The notes under the pieces were generated by a model, which worked only from the letters and a program-made list of their open reading frames with translations, was not told the origin of the DNA and did not search any database. From Leptospiraceae bacterium (GTDB lineage Bacteria; Spirochaetota; Leptospiria; Leptospirales; Leptonemataceae), in assembly GCA_020440935.1 (NCBI GenBank), contig JAGRNC010000109.1, positions 1 through 7,822 of the forward strand: 7,822 bases of DNA, read 5' to 3'. Positions 1 to 6,640 of this stretch are shown one piece after another. Every line of letters starts with the position of its first letter. Position 1 is the stretch's first letter. The position numbers and the translations under genes are program-made.

Positions 1-240
1 TGGGATAGCCCGGAAGGGAAGCGTTCCATTGTCGAGGTGACCGTAGAAAATATGCAGCTTCTTGGCAGCGCTCAGGGCGGCGGTGGAGATGGCGGCGGCT
101 ACGGAAGTTCCGGCGGAGGATACGGCTCTTCCAGTTCCTACGGCGGTTCGCAGCAATACGGCGGCAACGATTCTGGTTACCAGGAGCCGCCCTACATGGA
201 TCAGGGTCCATTGCCGGAAGACGACGACATTCCATTCTAG
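1..240 (+). CDS. ssb: Single-stranded DNA-binding protein SSB, C-terminal part (5' end outside window)
   Basis: Only the last 79 codons are in the window. The reading frame is open from base 1, so the gene begins upstream. The first ~22 residues (WDSPEGKR, then VEVTVENMQLLG) match the last strand of the SSB OB fold, which binds single-stranded DNA at forks and repair sites. Residues ~24-62 are a low-complexity linker rich in Gly, Ser, Tyr and Gln, typical of bacterial SSB. The protein ends in PEDDDIPF, the conserved acidic tip that recruits partner proteins of replication and repair. The tip is intact, so the 3' end is genuine. The GTG at 37 lies inside the OB fold and is not a start. rplI follows after a 105-base gap and dnaB beyond that, in keeping with the common ribosomal-replication cluster. 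Confidence 0.95.
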   Translation, partial: WDSPEGKRSIVEVTVENMQLLGSAQGGGGDGGGYGSSGGGYGSSSSYGGSQQYGGNDSGYQEPPYMDQGPLPEDDDIPF

Positions 241-345
241 GCCAATTTGGCCAGAATCATCGTCGCTTTCAATGCGACTGATGCGACCAGAGAAAGAGGA
301 ATTAAAAACGATTAGATTCTACAGGGTTTCAAGAAGGAAAAGACC

Positions 346-909
346 ATGAAAGTAATTCTACAAAAAGATATCAACGGCCTGGGCGATGCAGGCGAAATCA
401 AAGATGTTCGGGATGGTTATGCCCGCAACTTCTTGCTGCCTCGCAAATTGGTTCTGCCCGCCTTTACCGGAAGCGCACGCGCGCTGGAGCATCAGCAACG
501 ATTGCTTTCGCTAAAAACGGAACGCCGCAAGAAAGCAATGCAAGAGCTGGCCGGAAAGATGGAAGCTGTGCAAGAAGTCGAGATTTCTGTTATGGTAGGC
601 GCCAAGCAGAAGCTCTTCGGTTCGGTTACTCCTCTCATGGTAGCGCGAGCGCTGGAAGAGAAAGGATACTCCATCGATAAGCGAAAGGTGGAGCTTCCCG
701 ATAGCATTCGAGCGCTGGGAACCTACAAGGCGCGCATTAAGCTGGCAGAAGGGATTACCGTTCCTCTGTCCGTTAAAGTAGTGCCCGCTAACGAGGTGGA
801 AGAAGAAGAGTACAAAACTCCAGCCGAACGCGCCGCCGAAGCTGCCGCTGCCGCGGCAGAAGAGCAAACCGAGGCCCCTGCAGAGGCCGAAGAAACCCAG
901 GAAGACTGA
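346..909 (+). CDS. rplI: 50S ribosomal protein L9
   Basis: L9 binds 23S rRNA near the base of the L1 stalk and helps keep the reading frame. The N-terminal rRNA-binding domain is clear: MKVILQKDINGLGDAGEIK, then V-R-D-G-Y-A-R-N-F-L at 21-30. A long helix rich in charged residues (about 43-75) links it to the C-terminal domain, which carries the family motif KLFGSVT at 89-95. The start is ATG 346, preceded by AGAAGGA at 332-338 with a 7-base spacer. The protein has 187 residues, against about 148 in many bacteria. The extra ~39 residues (149-187) are Glu/Ala-rich with an alanine run and an acidic end. A glycine usual after the NFLxP motif is Lys34 here. dnaB follows after 7 bases, implying cotranscription. 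Confidence 0.96.
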   Translation: MKVILQKDINGLGDAGEIKDVRDGYARNFLLPRKLVLPAFTGSARALEHQQRLLSLKTERRKKAMQELAGKMEAVQEVEISVMVGAKQKLFGSVTPLMVARALEEKGYSIDKRKVELPDSIRALGTYKARIKLAEGITVPLSVKVVPANEVEEEEYKTPAERAAEAAAAAAEEQTEAPAEAEETQED

Positions 910-916
910 TAGGCCC

Positions 917-2290
917 ATGGCCGATCCCCGGCAACTTCCTGCCGATATAGAAGCCGAGCGTCAGGTGCTCGGCTCTCTTATTTTGCGTCCAAACCTGAGT
1001 ATCCAGATTGCCTCCATTGTTGCCCGATCCGATTTTTTTCTGGAGGGCCATCGCCACATCTACGACTGTATCATCGCTCTTTCGCAGGACACCGTGGGAG
1101 AGCTGGATCCCATCACGGTCGTTCAATACCTGCAGGATCGAAATCAGATTAATGCGGCCGGTGGCTCAGCCTACATTATGGCGCTGGTGGAAGATGTGCT
1201 GGCGCCAAACAATGCGCCCCTGCAGGCCCAGCGAATTCGAAACATTGCTCTAAGACGGGACCTCATTGAGGCCGTCCATCGCATCGAAGAAGATGCTCGG
1301 GAACCCCAGGAAAACGAAGGAAGCTTCCTCAAGACCGTGGAGGAATCCATCCTTAAGATTACCTCCAAAACCAGTTCGAGAGGAGTCGTGTCCGCCCCGG
1401 AAATGCAGAAGGATTTCCTGGATTACTTCGAGAAATTGGTGGAAGCCCGGGGAGGGATGTCGGGCATACCCACAAGATTCGAAGAGCTGGACAATCGCAC
1501 CTCGGGTCTTCGCGCCGGCGAGTTGCTCATACTTGCAGCGCGGCCAGGCATGGGAAAATCAACCCTGGCAATGAACATTGCCATGAACCTGGCCATCGAT
1601 CAATCTGTTCCCATCCTGTTCTTTACTCTTGAGATGAGCCGGCTCGAAGTGTTGCTTCGGGTGCTTTGCGCCCATTCGCAAACCAACCATGCCGATCTAA
1701 AGCGCGGGCACATACCGCAGGGTAAGCGAGCCTCCATCCAGGCCTCCATGGATCAGATCTTTCGAAGTCCAGTCTATATGGACGATACAGGCGCGCTGAC
1801 TATCTGGGATTGTATTAGCCGGACACGAAAACTAAACCTGGACCTGCGCACCAACGGGCAGGGCAAGCTAGGTCTGGTAGTGGTGGATTATCTGCAGCTA
1901 ATGAGCGATCCGGAAAACCGAAAGTTCGGCAGACAGATGGAAGTGGCCTCCATTTCGCGAGCTTTAAAGCAGCTGGCTATGTCGGAAGGAGTTCCCATTC
2001 TTGCGCTTTCGCAAATGAACCGATCGGTGGAGCAGCGACGGGGGGAATCCGCTCGACCGCAGCTCTCCGACCTCCGCGAATCGGGCGCCCTGGAACAGGA
2101 TGCAGATATGGTTATGTTTATTCATCGCGACGCTCCAGGGGAGGGAGAAGATCAGGGCGAACGCGCCGGTCAGGCCGAACTGATCATCTCAAAGTATCGC
2201 GCAGGCCGTACCGGCGGATTCTACCTGGCCTACCGGCCCGAGCTATTTCGATTCGATAACCTGGTAGATGCGGGAAGCACCGAGGCCTGA
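917..2290 (+). CDS. dnaB: Replicative DNA helicase DnaB
   Basis: This is the hexameric 5'-3' helicase that unwinds the replication fork and loads primase. The 457 residues are full length for the family, with no intein. The N-terminal helical domain (about 6-110) starts with the usual PADIEAERQVLGS. The RecA-like domain has Walker A ARPGMGKST (208-216, Lys214), the catalytic-type Glu239 in TLEMS, Walker B VVVDYLQLM (321-329, Asp324), the SQMNRSVEQR segment (365-374, Gln366), DLRESGALEQDADMV (385-399) and the Lys426-x-Arg428 finger in SKYRAGRTGG. ATG 917 is chosen because the family N-terminus starts here. An AGGAAG lies about 12 bases upstream, inside the end of rplI. The 7-base gap to rplI suggests a shared transcript and coupled translation. 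Confidence 0.97.
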   Translation: MADPRQLPADIEAERQVLGSLILRPNLSIQIASIVARSDFFLEGHRHIYDCIIALSQDTVGELDPITVVQYLQDRNQINAAGGSAYIMALVEDVLAPNNAPLQAQRIRNIALRRDLIEAVHRIEEDAREPQENEGSFLKTVEESILKITSKTSSRGVVSAPEMQKDFLDYFEKLVEARGGMSGIPTRFEELDNRTSGLRAGELLILAARPGMGKSTLAMNIAMNLAIDQSVPILFFTLEMSRLEVLLRVLCAHSQTNHADLKRGHIPQGKRASIQASMDQIFRSPVYMDDTGALTIWDCISRTRKLNLDLRTNGQGKLGLVVVDYLQLMSDPENRKFGRQMEVASISRALKQLAMSEGVPILALSQMNRSVEQRRGESARPQLSDLRESGALEQDADMVMFIHRDAPGEGEDQGERAGQAELIISKYRAGRTGGFYLAYRPELFRFDNLVDAGSTEA

Positions 2291-2292
2291 TT

Positions 2293-2320
2293 CAATACGC
2301 AATAGGCAATACGCAAGACC
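2293..2320. repeat. Short heptamer tandem repeat in the dnaB-radA gap
   Basis: Four head-to-tail 7-base units start two bases after the dnaB stop codon: CAATACG (2293-2299), CAATAGG (2300-2306), CAATACG (2307-2313) and the degenerate CAAGACC (2314-2320). Units 1 and 3 are identical, and the identity runs on for CAATACGCAA at 2293-2302 and 2307-2316. The array is non-coding on any sensible reading. It resembles in form the short heptamer repeats dispersed in some bacterial genomes. A function is not visible. Confidence 0.7.
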
Positions 2321-2322
2321 GG

Positions 2323-2354
2323 GACTTCTGATTGGGAGCCCGCCGAATCAAGTC
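2323..2354 (+). other. Possible mRNA hairpin in the radA leader
   Basis: GACTT (2323-2327) and GATT (2330-2333) can pair with AATC (2346-2349) and AAGTC (2350-2354), giving a 9-bp stem with a 2-base bulge (CT) and a 12-base loop. The loop itself contains GGG-AG-CCC. No T-run follows, so it does not look like an intrinsic terminator. It lies 46 bases before the radA ATG and contains the in-frame TTG at 2332. It could affect radA expression or RNA processing, but could also be chance. Confidence 0.35.
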
Positions 2355-2400
2355 GGACTGGTCAGGGATAGGATTCGGAACGGCCGCTCCTTACTACAAT

Positions 2401-3774
2401 ATGGCGAAGAAGACTCAAAAATCCTTTATCTGCAATTCCTGCGGCGCCACCTACACTCGATGGCAGGGAAAGTGCACGCAGTGCAATGAATGGAATACCA
2501 TCGATGAGGATCATTCTGCGCCCGTTATTTCCGGCAAACGCGTAGAGGCAGCGGGTCCGCTCAGCGATCTACCGTTTCTGGCGGAAATCGATCCCGAAGA
2601 GACAGCACGAAAATCCACAGGGATGCCGGATCTTGATCTCGTTTTAGGAGGTGGCCTTGTGCCAGGCCAGCTGATCCTTCTGGCCGGCGAACCAGGAGTG
2701 GGAAAGTCCACCCTCATTCTGGAAATCGCGCGAAAATTTACGGGCAGGATTTACTATTTTTCCGGCGAGGAAAGTCCGGGTCAGGTTCGCATGCGAAGCG
2801 ATCGAATGAAGATCGATGGAAGCCGCATAAAGATATCCCGCGAAATCGAACTGGATGCAATCTGCAGTCGAATGTCACGGGATAAACCCGACCTTCTGGT
2901 GGTGGATTCCGTGCAGACCATCTCATCCAGAGAAGGCAATCTTCCGGGAAGTCCGGGCCAACTCAGGGATGCGGCCTTTGCTCTACTGGAAGCGGCCAAG
3001 CGAAGCAAGGTTCCCGTATTGCTCACCGGCCATATCACAAAGGAAGGTTCTATCGGAGGACCACGTTTACTCGAACACATGATGGATACGGTCCTCTATT
3101 TCGAAAGCGATCGGAATAACCATTATCGAATCCTTAAATCCACCAAGAATCGATTTGGACCTGTCGGCGAAGCGGCAATCCTGGAAATGAAATCCGATGG
3201 TATGACTCCGGCCGAGCGGCTATCCATGATGCGCAGCGAAGAGCCGCCATCGGGATGCGTTCATTCTGTTATCCTTGAAGGCAGCCGGCCCATCGTTGTT
3301 GAAGTGCAGGCCCTGGTTACCCGTAGCGCTTATGGGCCCGCGCGGCGTGTGGCCGAAGGGTTGGATACCGGCCGATTGCTACTTCTGGCAGCCGTACTGG
3401 AAAAGCATCTGAAACTGCGGCTTTCCGATTACGACATTTTCGCAAACATCGCGGGCGGTTTTCGCGCTGATGAGCCGGGTCTGGACCTGGCATTGTGCGC
3501 GGCCATTCTGTCTTCTTTCAACGAACTGCCGGTTTCCGGAAGCACCGGAATCCTGGGCGAAGTGGGGCTGAGCGGAGAGATTCGTCCTGCCTCGCGCGAA
3601 GGTATCCGCTTGAAGGAACTGGCCAGTCTTGGATTCGAAAATCTGTATATTTCCAACGGTTCCTCGCTGGCCGAAATGGAAGGATGGAAAAAGAAGCTCT
3701 ATTTGCGCCAGCTTTCGGGTGTTCAGGAACTGCCCGGAGCCCTGTTCGCGGGCCGGGAAACCGATGGTCAGTAA
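2401..3774 (+). CDS. radA: DNA recombination/repair protein RadA (Sms)
   Basis: RadA is a DnaB-like hexameric ATPase that drives branch migration of recombination intermediates alongside RecA. From ATG 2401 it has 457 residues, the usual family length. The order is: zinc finger with Cys11, Cys14, Cys25 and Cys28 (CNSC...CTQC); Walker A GEPGVGKST (96-104, Lys102); Walker B LLVVDS (165-170, Asp169); the RadA-specific KNRFG (249-253); and a Lon-protease-like C-terminal domain (about 280-450, with GGFRADEPGLDLALCAAILSS). The start is chosen because MAKKTQKSFICNSCG matches the family N-terminus. No clear ribosome binding site precedes it. An in-frame TTG at 2332 would add 23 residues unlike the family. 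The stop is overlapped by the next gene. Placement after dnaB puts fork unwinding and recombination in one cluster. Confidence 0.96.
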   Translation: MAKKTQKSFICNSCGATYTRWQGKCTQCNEWNTIDEDHSAPVISGKRVEAAGPLSDLPFLAEIDPEETARKSTGMPDLDLVLGGGLVPGQLILLAGEPGVGKSTLILEIARKFTGRIYYFSGEESPGQVRMRSDRMKIDGSRIKISREIELDAICSRMSRDKPDLLVVDSVQTISSREGNLPGSPGQLRDAAFALLEAAKRSKVPVLLTGHITKEGSIGGPRLLEHMMDTVLYFESDRNNHYRILKSTKNRFGPVGEAAILEMKSDGMTPAERLSMMRSEEPPSGCVHSVILEGSRPIVVEVQALVTRSAYGPARRVAEGLDTGRLLLLAAVLEKHLKLRLSDYDIFANIAGGFRADEPGLDLALCAAILSSFNELPVSGSTGILGEVGLSGEIRPASREGIRLKELASLGFENLYISNGSSLAEMEGWKKKLYLRQLSGVQELPGALFAGRETDGQ

Positions 3775-4144
3775 TCGGGCGATTTCCAATATTGTTTCTA
3801 TGCTTAGACGCTTTACCCGGGCCACAGATCATCGCGGAAAGAATCCTGGACTATCTGCGCATTTCTCAAAAATCATCGCTTTTCTCTTATTGGCTGGAGC
3901 GCTGCTGCTCCTGGGTGGCTGCAATGCCGATCCCAATGCCACCGATGTGCAGCGGGTGAAGGAGACCTTTCTTCAGCTTCGATTTCAATCGGGCATACAA
4001 CCCGAACTCAAAGGTAAGAACGACCTTGAACTTTTCAATATGGCCTGTCGTCATAGCCATGTAAAGTGCAACGAAGTATTGAAAAATCTTCAGTCATCTG
4101 ACCCCGATTTTTTCAATACTCTGGAAGACAGCGCGAAGGACTGA
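3764..4144 (+). CDS. Small putative lipoprotein of unknown function
   Basis: I recognise no family. From ATG 3764 there are 126 residues. A basic N-terminal stretch is followed by the hydrophobic segment IIAFLLLAGALLLLGG and Cys53, a lipobox-like end (LLGGC) suggesting cleavage and lipid attachment by the envelope lipoprotein machinery. The mature part (about 74 residues) is mostly helical in composition and holds a compact cluster C-R-H-S-H-V-K-C (95-102) that could bind metal or form a disulfide. ATG 3764 lies inside the radA end (11-base overlap) behind GGGAAA at 3755-3760, which suggests translational coupling. ATG 3800 is an alternative giving 114 residues with a shorter n-region, but has no visible ribosome binding site. 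The n-region is long for a lipoprotein signal with either start. Being next to a ctpA-type protease fits an envelope role, but this is inference. Confidence 0.75.
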   Translation: MVSNRAISNIVSMLRRFTRATDHRGKNPGLSAHFSKIIAFLLLAGALLLLGGCNADPNATDVQRVKETFLQLRFQSGIQPELKGKNDLELFNMACRHSHVKCNEVLKNLQSSDPDFFNTLEDSAKD

Positions 4145-4191
4145 TTCCGCCCGGCGGACTCATCCGTAGAAACTGGCAAAGGATCAAATCT

Positions 4192-5547
4192 ATGAAAAAA
4201 GAAAGAATACTCTGGATGGCCGCAGTAGGCCTGCTCCTGTCCGGTTATTTTTTTCGTCCGCTCTATTCAGAACAAAGCAATCTGGACGAACGCTATCGGC
4301 TTACCCTTGAAATGATTCTGCAAAGCATCAAGGGAAACTACGTAGAAAAAATCGATGATCAGACACTGCTTCTGGGCGCCATCCGTGGAATGATGGCGGC
4401 TACCGGGGATCCATATACTCGATTTCTAGATCCTGAGGAAACTGCCGACTTCTCCCGAGCGGAAGGCGGCGCGCTGGTGGGTATTGGCGTAGAAGTTACC
4501 ATGTGCCAGAATGTGCCTTGCATTATTGCGCCCATCGATGGTAGCCCGGCGGCCAGGGCCGGAATCAAGCCGCAGGATCGCATTATTGCTATCGATGGAG
4601 TAAGCACAGAAAACAAATCATTTGCGGAAATTCTTCGCATCATGACCGGTGAAGCAGGCAGCACCGTAACTCTTAAGGTGGAACGCAAGAATAGTCTCGA
4701 ACCGCTGGAGTTTAAAATTGCGCGGGCCGTAGTTGAAATAGATTATTGCCGCGGCGAAATCCTTCCGGGGGATATCGGCTATATACGACTTTCGCAGTTT
4801 TTCGGAGAGGACTCTGGAACTGTAGATACCTTTCGAAAATGGATTGATACGTTCGACAAGAAGAAAGTTCGCGGAGTGGTCCTGGATCTTCGTAACAATA
4901 GCGGCGGCCATCTGGAGATGGCGGTCACCCTTGCATCTATGTTTCTGTCTCCCGGCCAGGTAGTGGTAACTGCGCGGGGCCGCGAGCGTGGACAGGAAAC
5001 GGTGTACAAAGTGAAAGAAGCGGAAACCAGGCTTAGCGCTTCTATCCCTGTGGTCGTCCTGATCAACGGCGGAAGCGCCAGCGCCTCCGAGATACTGGCC
5101 GGCGCCTTGCAGGATCATAAGCGTGCCGTTTTAGTGGGCGAGACTTCCTTTGGAAAGGGATCGGTTCAAAACATTTTTCGTCCGCTGCCGGGAAATACAT
5201 CGGCTTTGATTACAACGCAAAAATATTTTACTCCCAACGATAGGTCCATCCATGGCATCGGGCTGACGCCGGATATTAAAGCCGGAGACTGGGAACCGTC
5301 CATGGAGGATCGCTACTTTACGTATCTGGCCAAGACTTCGGGATTTCTGGACAGCTTTGTGAAATCCCATGCAAATTTGAATACGGAAACACTGAAGCAA
5401 TTTAGAGCTGAAACAAAAAAGCGAAACCTGCGACTGAGCGATGAGGCAAGTCTCATTCTGTTGCGTTCGCAGTATGTTGATACGTTAATCCCCCGGCCGG
5501 GCCTCGATCCGCAGCTTGATCGCGCCATCCAGTACATCAAAAAATGA
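4192..5547 (+). CDS. ctpA: Carboxy-terminal processing protease, S41 family (CtpA-like)
   Basis: This is a serine protease that trims or degrades proteins from their C-termini in the cell envelope. ATG 4192 follows AAAGGA (4178-4183) with an 8-base spacer. Residues 1-26 hold a Lys/Arg start and one hydrophobic segment (ILWMAAVGLLLSGYFF), a signal peptide or anchor. Helical residues (about 34-70) include GNYVEKIDDQTLLLGAIRGM. A PDZ domain spans about 95-165 (GIGVEV ... AGIKPQDRIIAIDG). The protease core carries LDLRNNSGG (231-239) and a Ser-Lys-Gln site: Ser297 in GSASASE, Lys322 and Gln326 in GKGSVQ, with the 25- and 4-residue spacings known for the family. A helical tail of about 75 residues follows. 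PDZ Cys105 and Cys110 are unusual. The 451-residue length is normal. The exact subfamily (A, B or C) is not certain. Confidence 0.93.
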   Translation: MKKERILWMAAVGLLLSGYFFRPLYSEQSNLDERYRLTLEMILQSIKGNYVEKIDDQTLLLGAIRGMMAATGDPYTRFLDPEETADFSRAEGGALVGIGVEVTMCQNVPCIIAPIDGSPAARAGIKPQDRIIAIDGVSTENKSFAEILRIMTGEAGSTVTLKVERKNSLEPLEFKIARAVVEIDYCRGEILPGDIGYIRLSQFFGEDSGTVDTFRKWIDTFDKKKVRGVVLDLRNNSGGHLEMAVTLASMFLSPGQVVVTARGRERGQETVYKVKEAETRLSASIPVVVLINGGSASASEILAGALQDHKRAVLVGETSFGKGSVQNIFRPLPGNTSALITTQKYFTPNDRSIHGIGLTPDIKAGDWEPSMEDRYFTYLAKTSGFLDSFVKSHANLNTETLKQFRAETKKRNLRLSDEASLILLRSQYVDTLIPRPGLDPQLDRAIQYIKK

Positions 5548-5553
5548 GCGATG

Positions 5554-5560
5554 GGAGGTG
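5554..5560 (+). promoter_or_regulatory. Strong ribosome binding site that decides the tsaD start
   Basis: GGAGGTG lies 5 bases before TTG 5566 (7 bases counted from the end of the GGAGG core), an ideal position. The competing in-frame ATG at 5551 overlaps the front of this site and has no Shine-Dalgarno sequence of its own, so the TTG is the better-supported start. Confidence 0.65.
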
Positions 5561-5565
5561 GGCCC

Positions 5566-6609
5566 TTGAACGCAGCTACTCCTTCGCTCAGTCCGGCAGC
5601 GGACGGTATCATTGGCCTGGGAATTGAAAGTTCCTGCGATGAAACGTCCGTATCAGTTGTGGTCGATGGTCGCGAAATTCTATCCAACGAAATATATTCG
5701 CAGATATCCGAACATGCGCCGTACCATGGGGTTGTGCCCGAAATTGCCAGTCGATCGCATCTACTAAAGATTAACTCGGTGTACGAATCGGCGCTGCAGA
5801 AGGCCGGGGTTTCTATTGAAGATGTGGCTTATTGCGCCGTAACGTCCAGACCAGGGTTAACCGGCTCACTCATGATTGGGGCCCAGCTAGCGCGCTGTTT
5901 GCATTTAGTACATTCCATTCCCATCGTCACTGTGGATCATATCGAATCGCACATGTATGCGGTATTTCTGGAGGGCAAGCAGGTAGAGTATCCCTTTCTG
6001 GGCCTGCTGCTTTCCGGAGGCAACTCCGCCATTTTCCTGGTTCATGGGCCCGAACAAATGGAAAGACTGGCCACGACCATGGATGATGCACTGGGTGAAG
6101 CATTCGACAAAGCGGCATCGGTGCTGGGTCTTGCTTATCCTGGCGGTCCGCAGGTAGAAAAACTGGCCCTGCAATATGCGCAAAAGAATCCGAACGCCGC
6201 ATCGGCTCGGTGTATTTTTCCTCGCATCCTTCGCGACCTTCCAGCGGAGCGGATGGCATTTTCTTTTTCGGGCATTAAGACGGCCGTGTTACAGGCGGCT
6301 GCGGAGCGCGATCCTGAATTGATCTGTTTCGACTTTCAGCGCACCACTTTTGAGCTGGTGACACGAATGTTGAAGCGAGCGGTGCAGAGTACAGGGATAA
6401 AGCGAATCGTTGCATCCGGAGGAGTGCTTTCCAGCGGATCGCTACGTACTGCTCTGGAAGAATCCGCCGAGCGCGATTGGAACCTGGTATATCCTGTGGA
6501 TCGAAAACTATGCACCGATAATGCGGCAATGGTTGCCAGCCTCGGATACAGACTCTTTGAGAAAGGAAATCGCAACCCGCTGGATTTTGCCGTATCCAGC
6601 CGTCGTTGA
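5566..6609 (+). CDS. tsaD: tRNA N6-adenosine threonylcarbamoyltransferase TsaD
   Basis: TsaD transfers the threonylcarbamoyl group to A37 of ANN-decoding tRNAs (t6A). It works with TsaB and TsaE, which are not in this window. From TTG 5566 it has 347 residues, normal for the family. It shows the ASKHA-fold start IGLGIESSCDET (16-27), GVVPEIASRSH, the metal histidines His125 and His129 in HIESH, the SGGNSA loop (150-155), Asp181 in AFDKAA, YPGGP (191-195), SFSGIKTA (233-240), ASGGV (283-287) and CTDNAAM with metal-ligand Asp318. The middle of the HxxxH motif is I-E-S where I-E-G or L-E-G is common. An in-frame ATG at 5551 would add five residues (MGGGP) but lacks a ribosome binding site. The gene begins 18 bases after ctpA ends, so cotranscription is likely. 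Confidence 0.95.
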   Translation: MNAATPSLSPAADGIIGLGIESSCDETSVSVVVDGREILSNEIYSQISEHAPYHGVVPEIASRSHLLKINSVYESALQKAGVSIEDVAYCAVTSRPGLTGSLMIGAQLARCLHLVHSIPIVTVDHIESHMYAVFLEGKQVEYPFLGLLLSGGNSAIFLVHGPEQMERLATTMDDALGEAFDKAASVLGLAYPGGPQVEKLALQYAQKNPNAASARCIFPRILRDLPAERMAFSFSGIKTAVLQAAAERDPELICFDFQRTTFELVTRMLKRAVQSTGIKRIVASGGVLSSGSLRTALEESAERDWNLVYPVDRKLCTDNAAMVASLGYRLFEKGNRNPLDFAVSSRR

Positions 6610-6640
6610 ACGTTTCAAAAATTGGTTTACCGCAGCCTAA

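Noticed and set aside
240..252. Palindrome GGCC-AATTT-GGCC right at the ssb stop
   Set aside because: The stem is only four strong pairs and no T-run follows, so a terminator cannot be supported.
62..349. Second-frame ORF over the ssb end and the gap, ending RFYRVSRRKRP with a TGA overlapping the rplI ATG
   Set aside because: Most of it is the alternate frame of the Gly/Ser-rich SSB linker. The basic tail only superficially recalls ribosomal S18, and no standard start codon lies near the AAAGAGGA.
511..918. Minus-strand ORF of 135 codons opposite rplI
   Set aside because: It is a shadow of the strongly supported rplI frame. Its composition reflects the reverse complement of the Ala/Glu-rich tail.
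2332..2400. Upstream TTG start for radA
   Set aside because: The 23 added residues do not resemble the RadA N-terminus, while MAKKTQKSFICNSCG at 2401 does.
2395..2400. TACAAT as a -10 promoter box before radA
   Set aside because: It touches the ATG, so transcription would start inside the coding region. No good -35 box is placed upstream.
4147..4157. Inverted repeat CCGCC-C-GGCGG between the lipoprotein gene and ctpA
   Set aside because: A one-base loop cannot form a stable hairpin, and there is no T-run.
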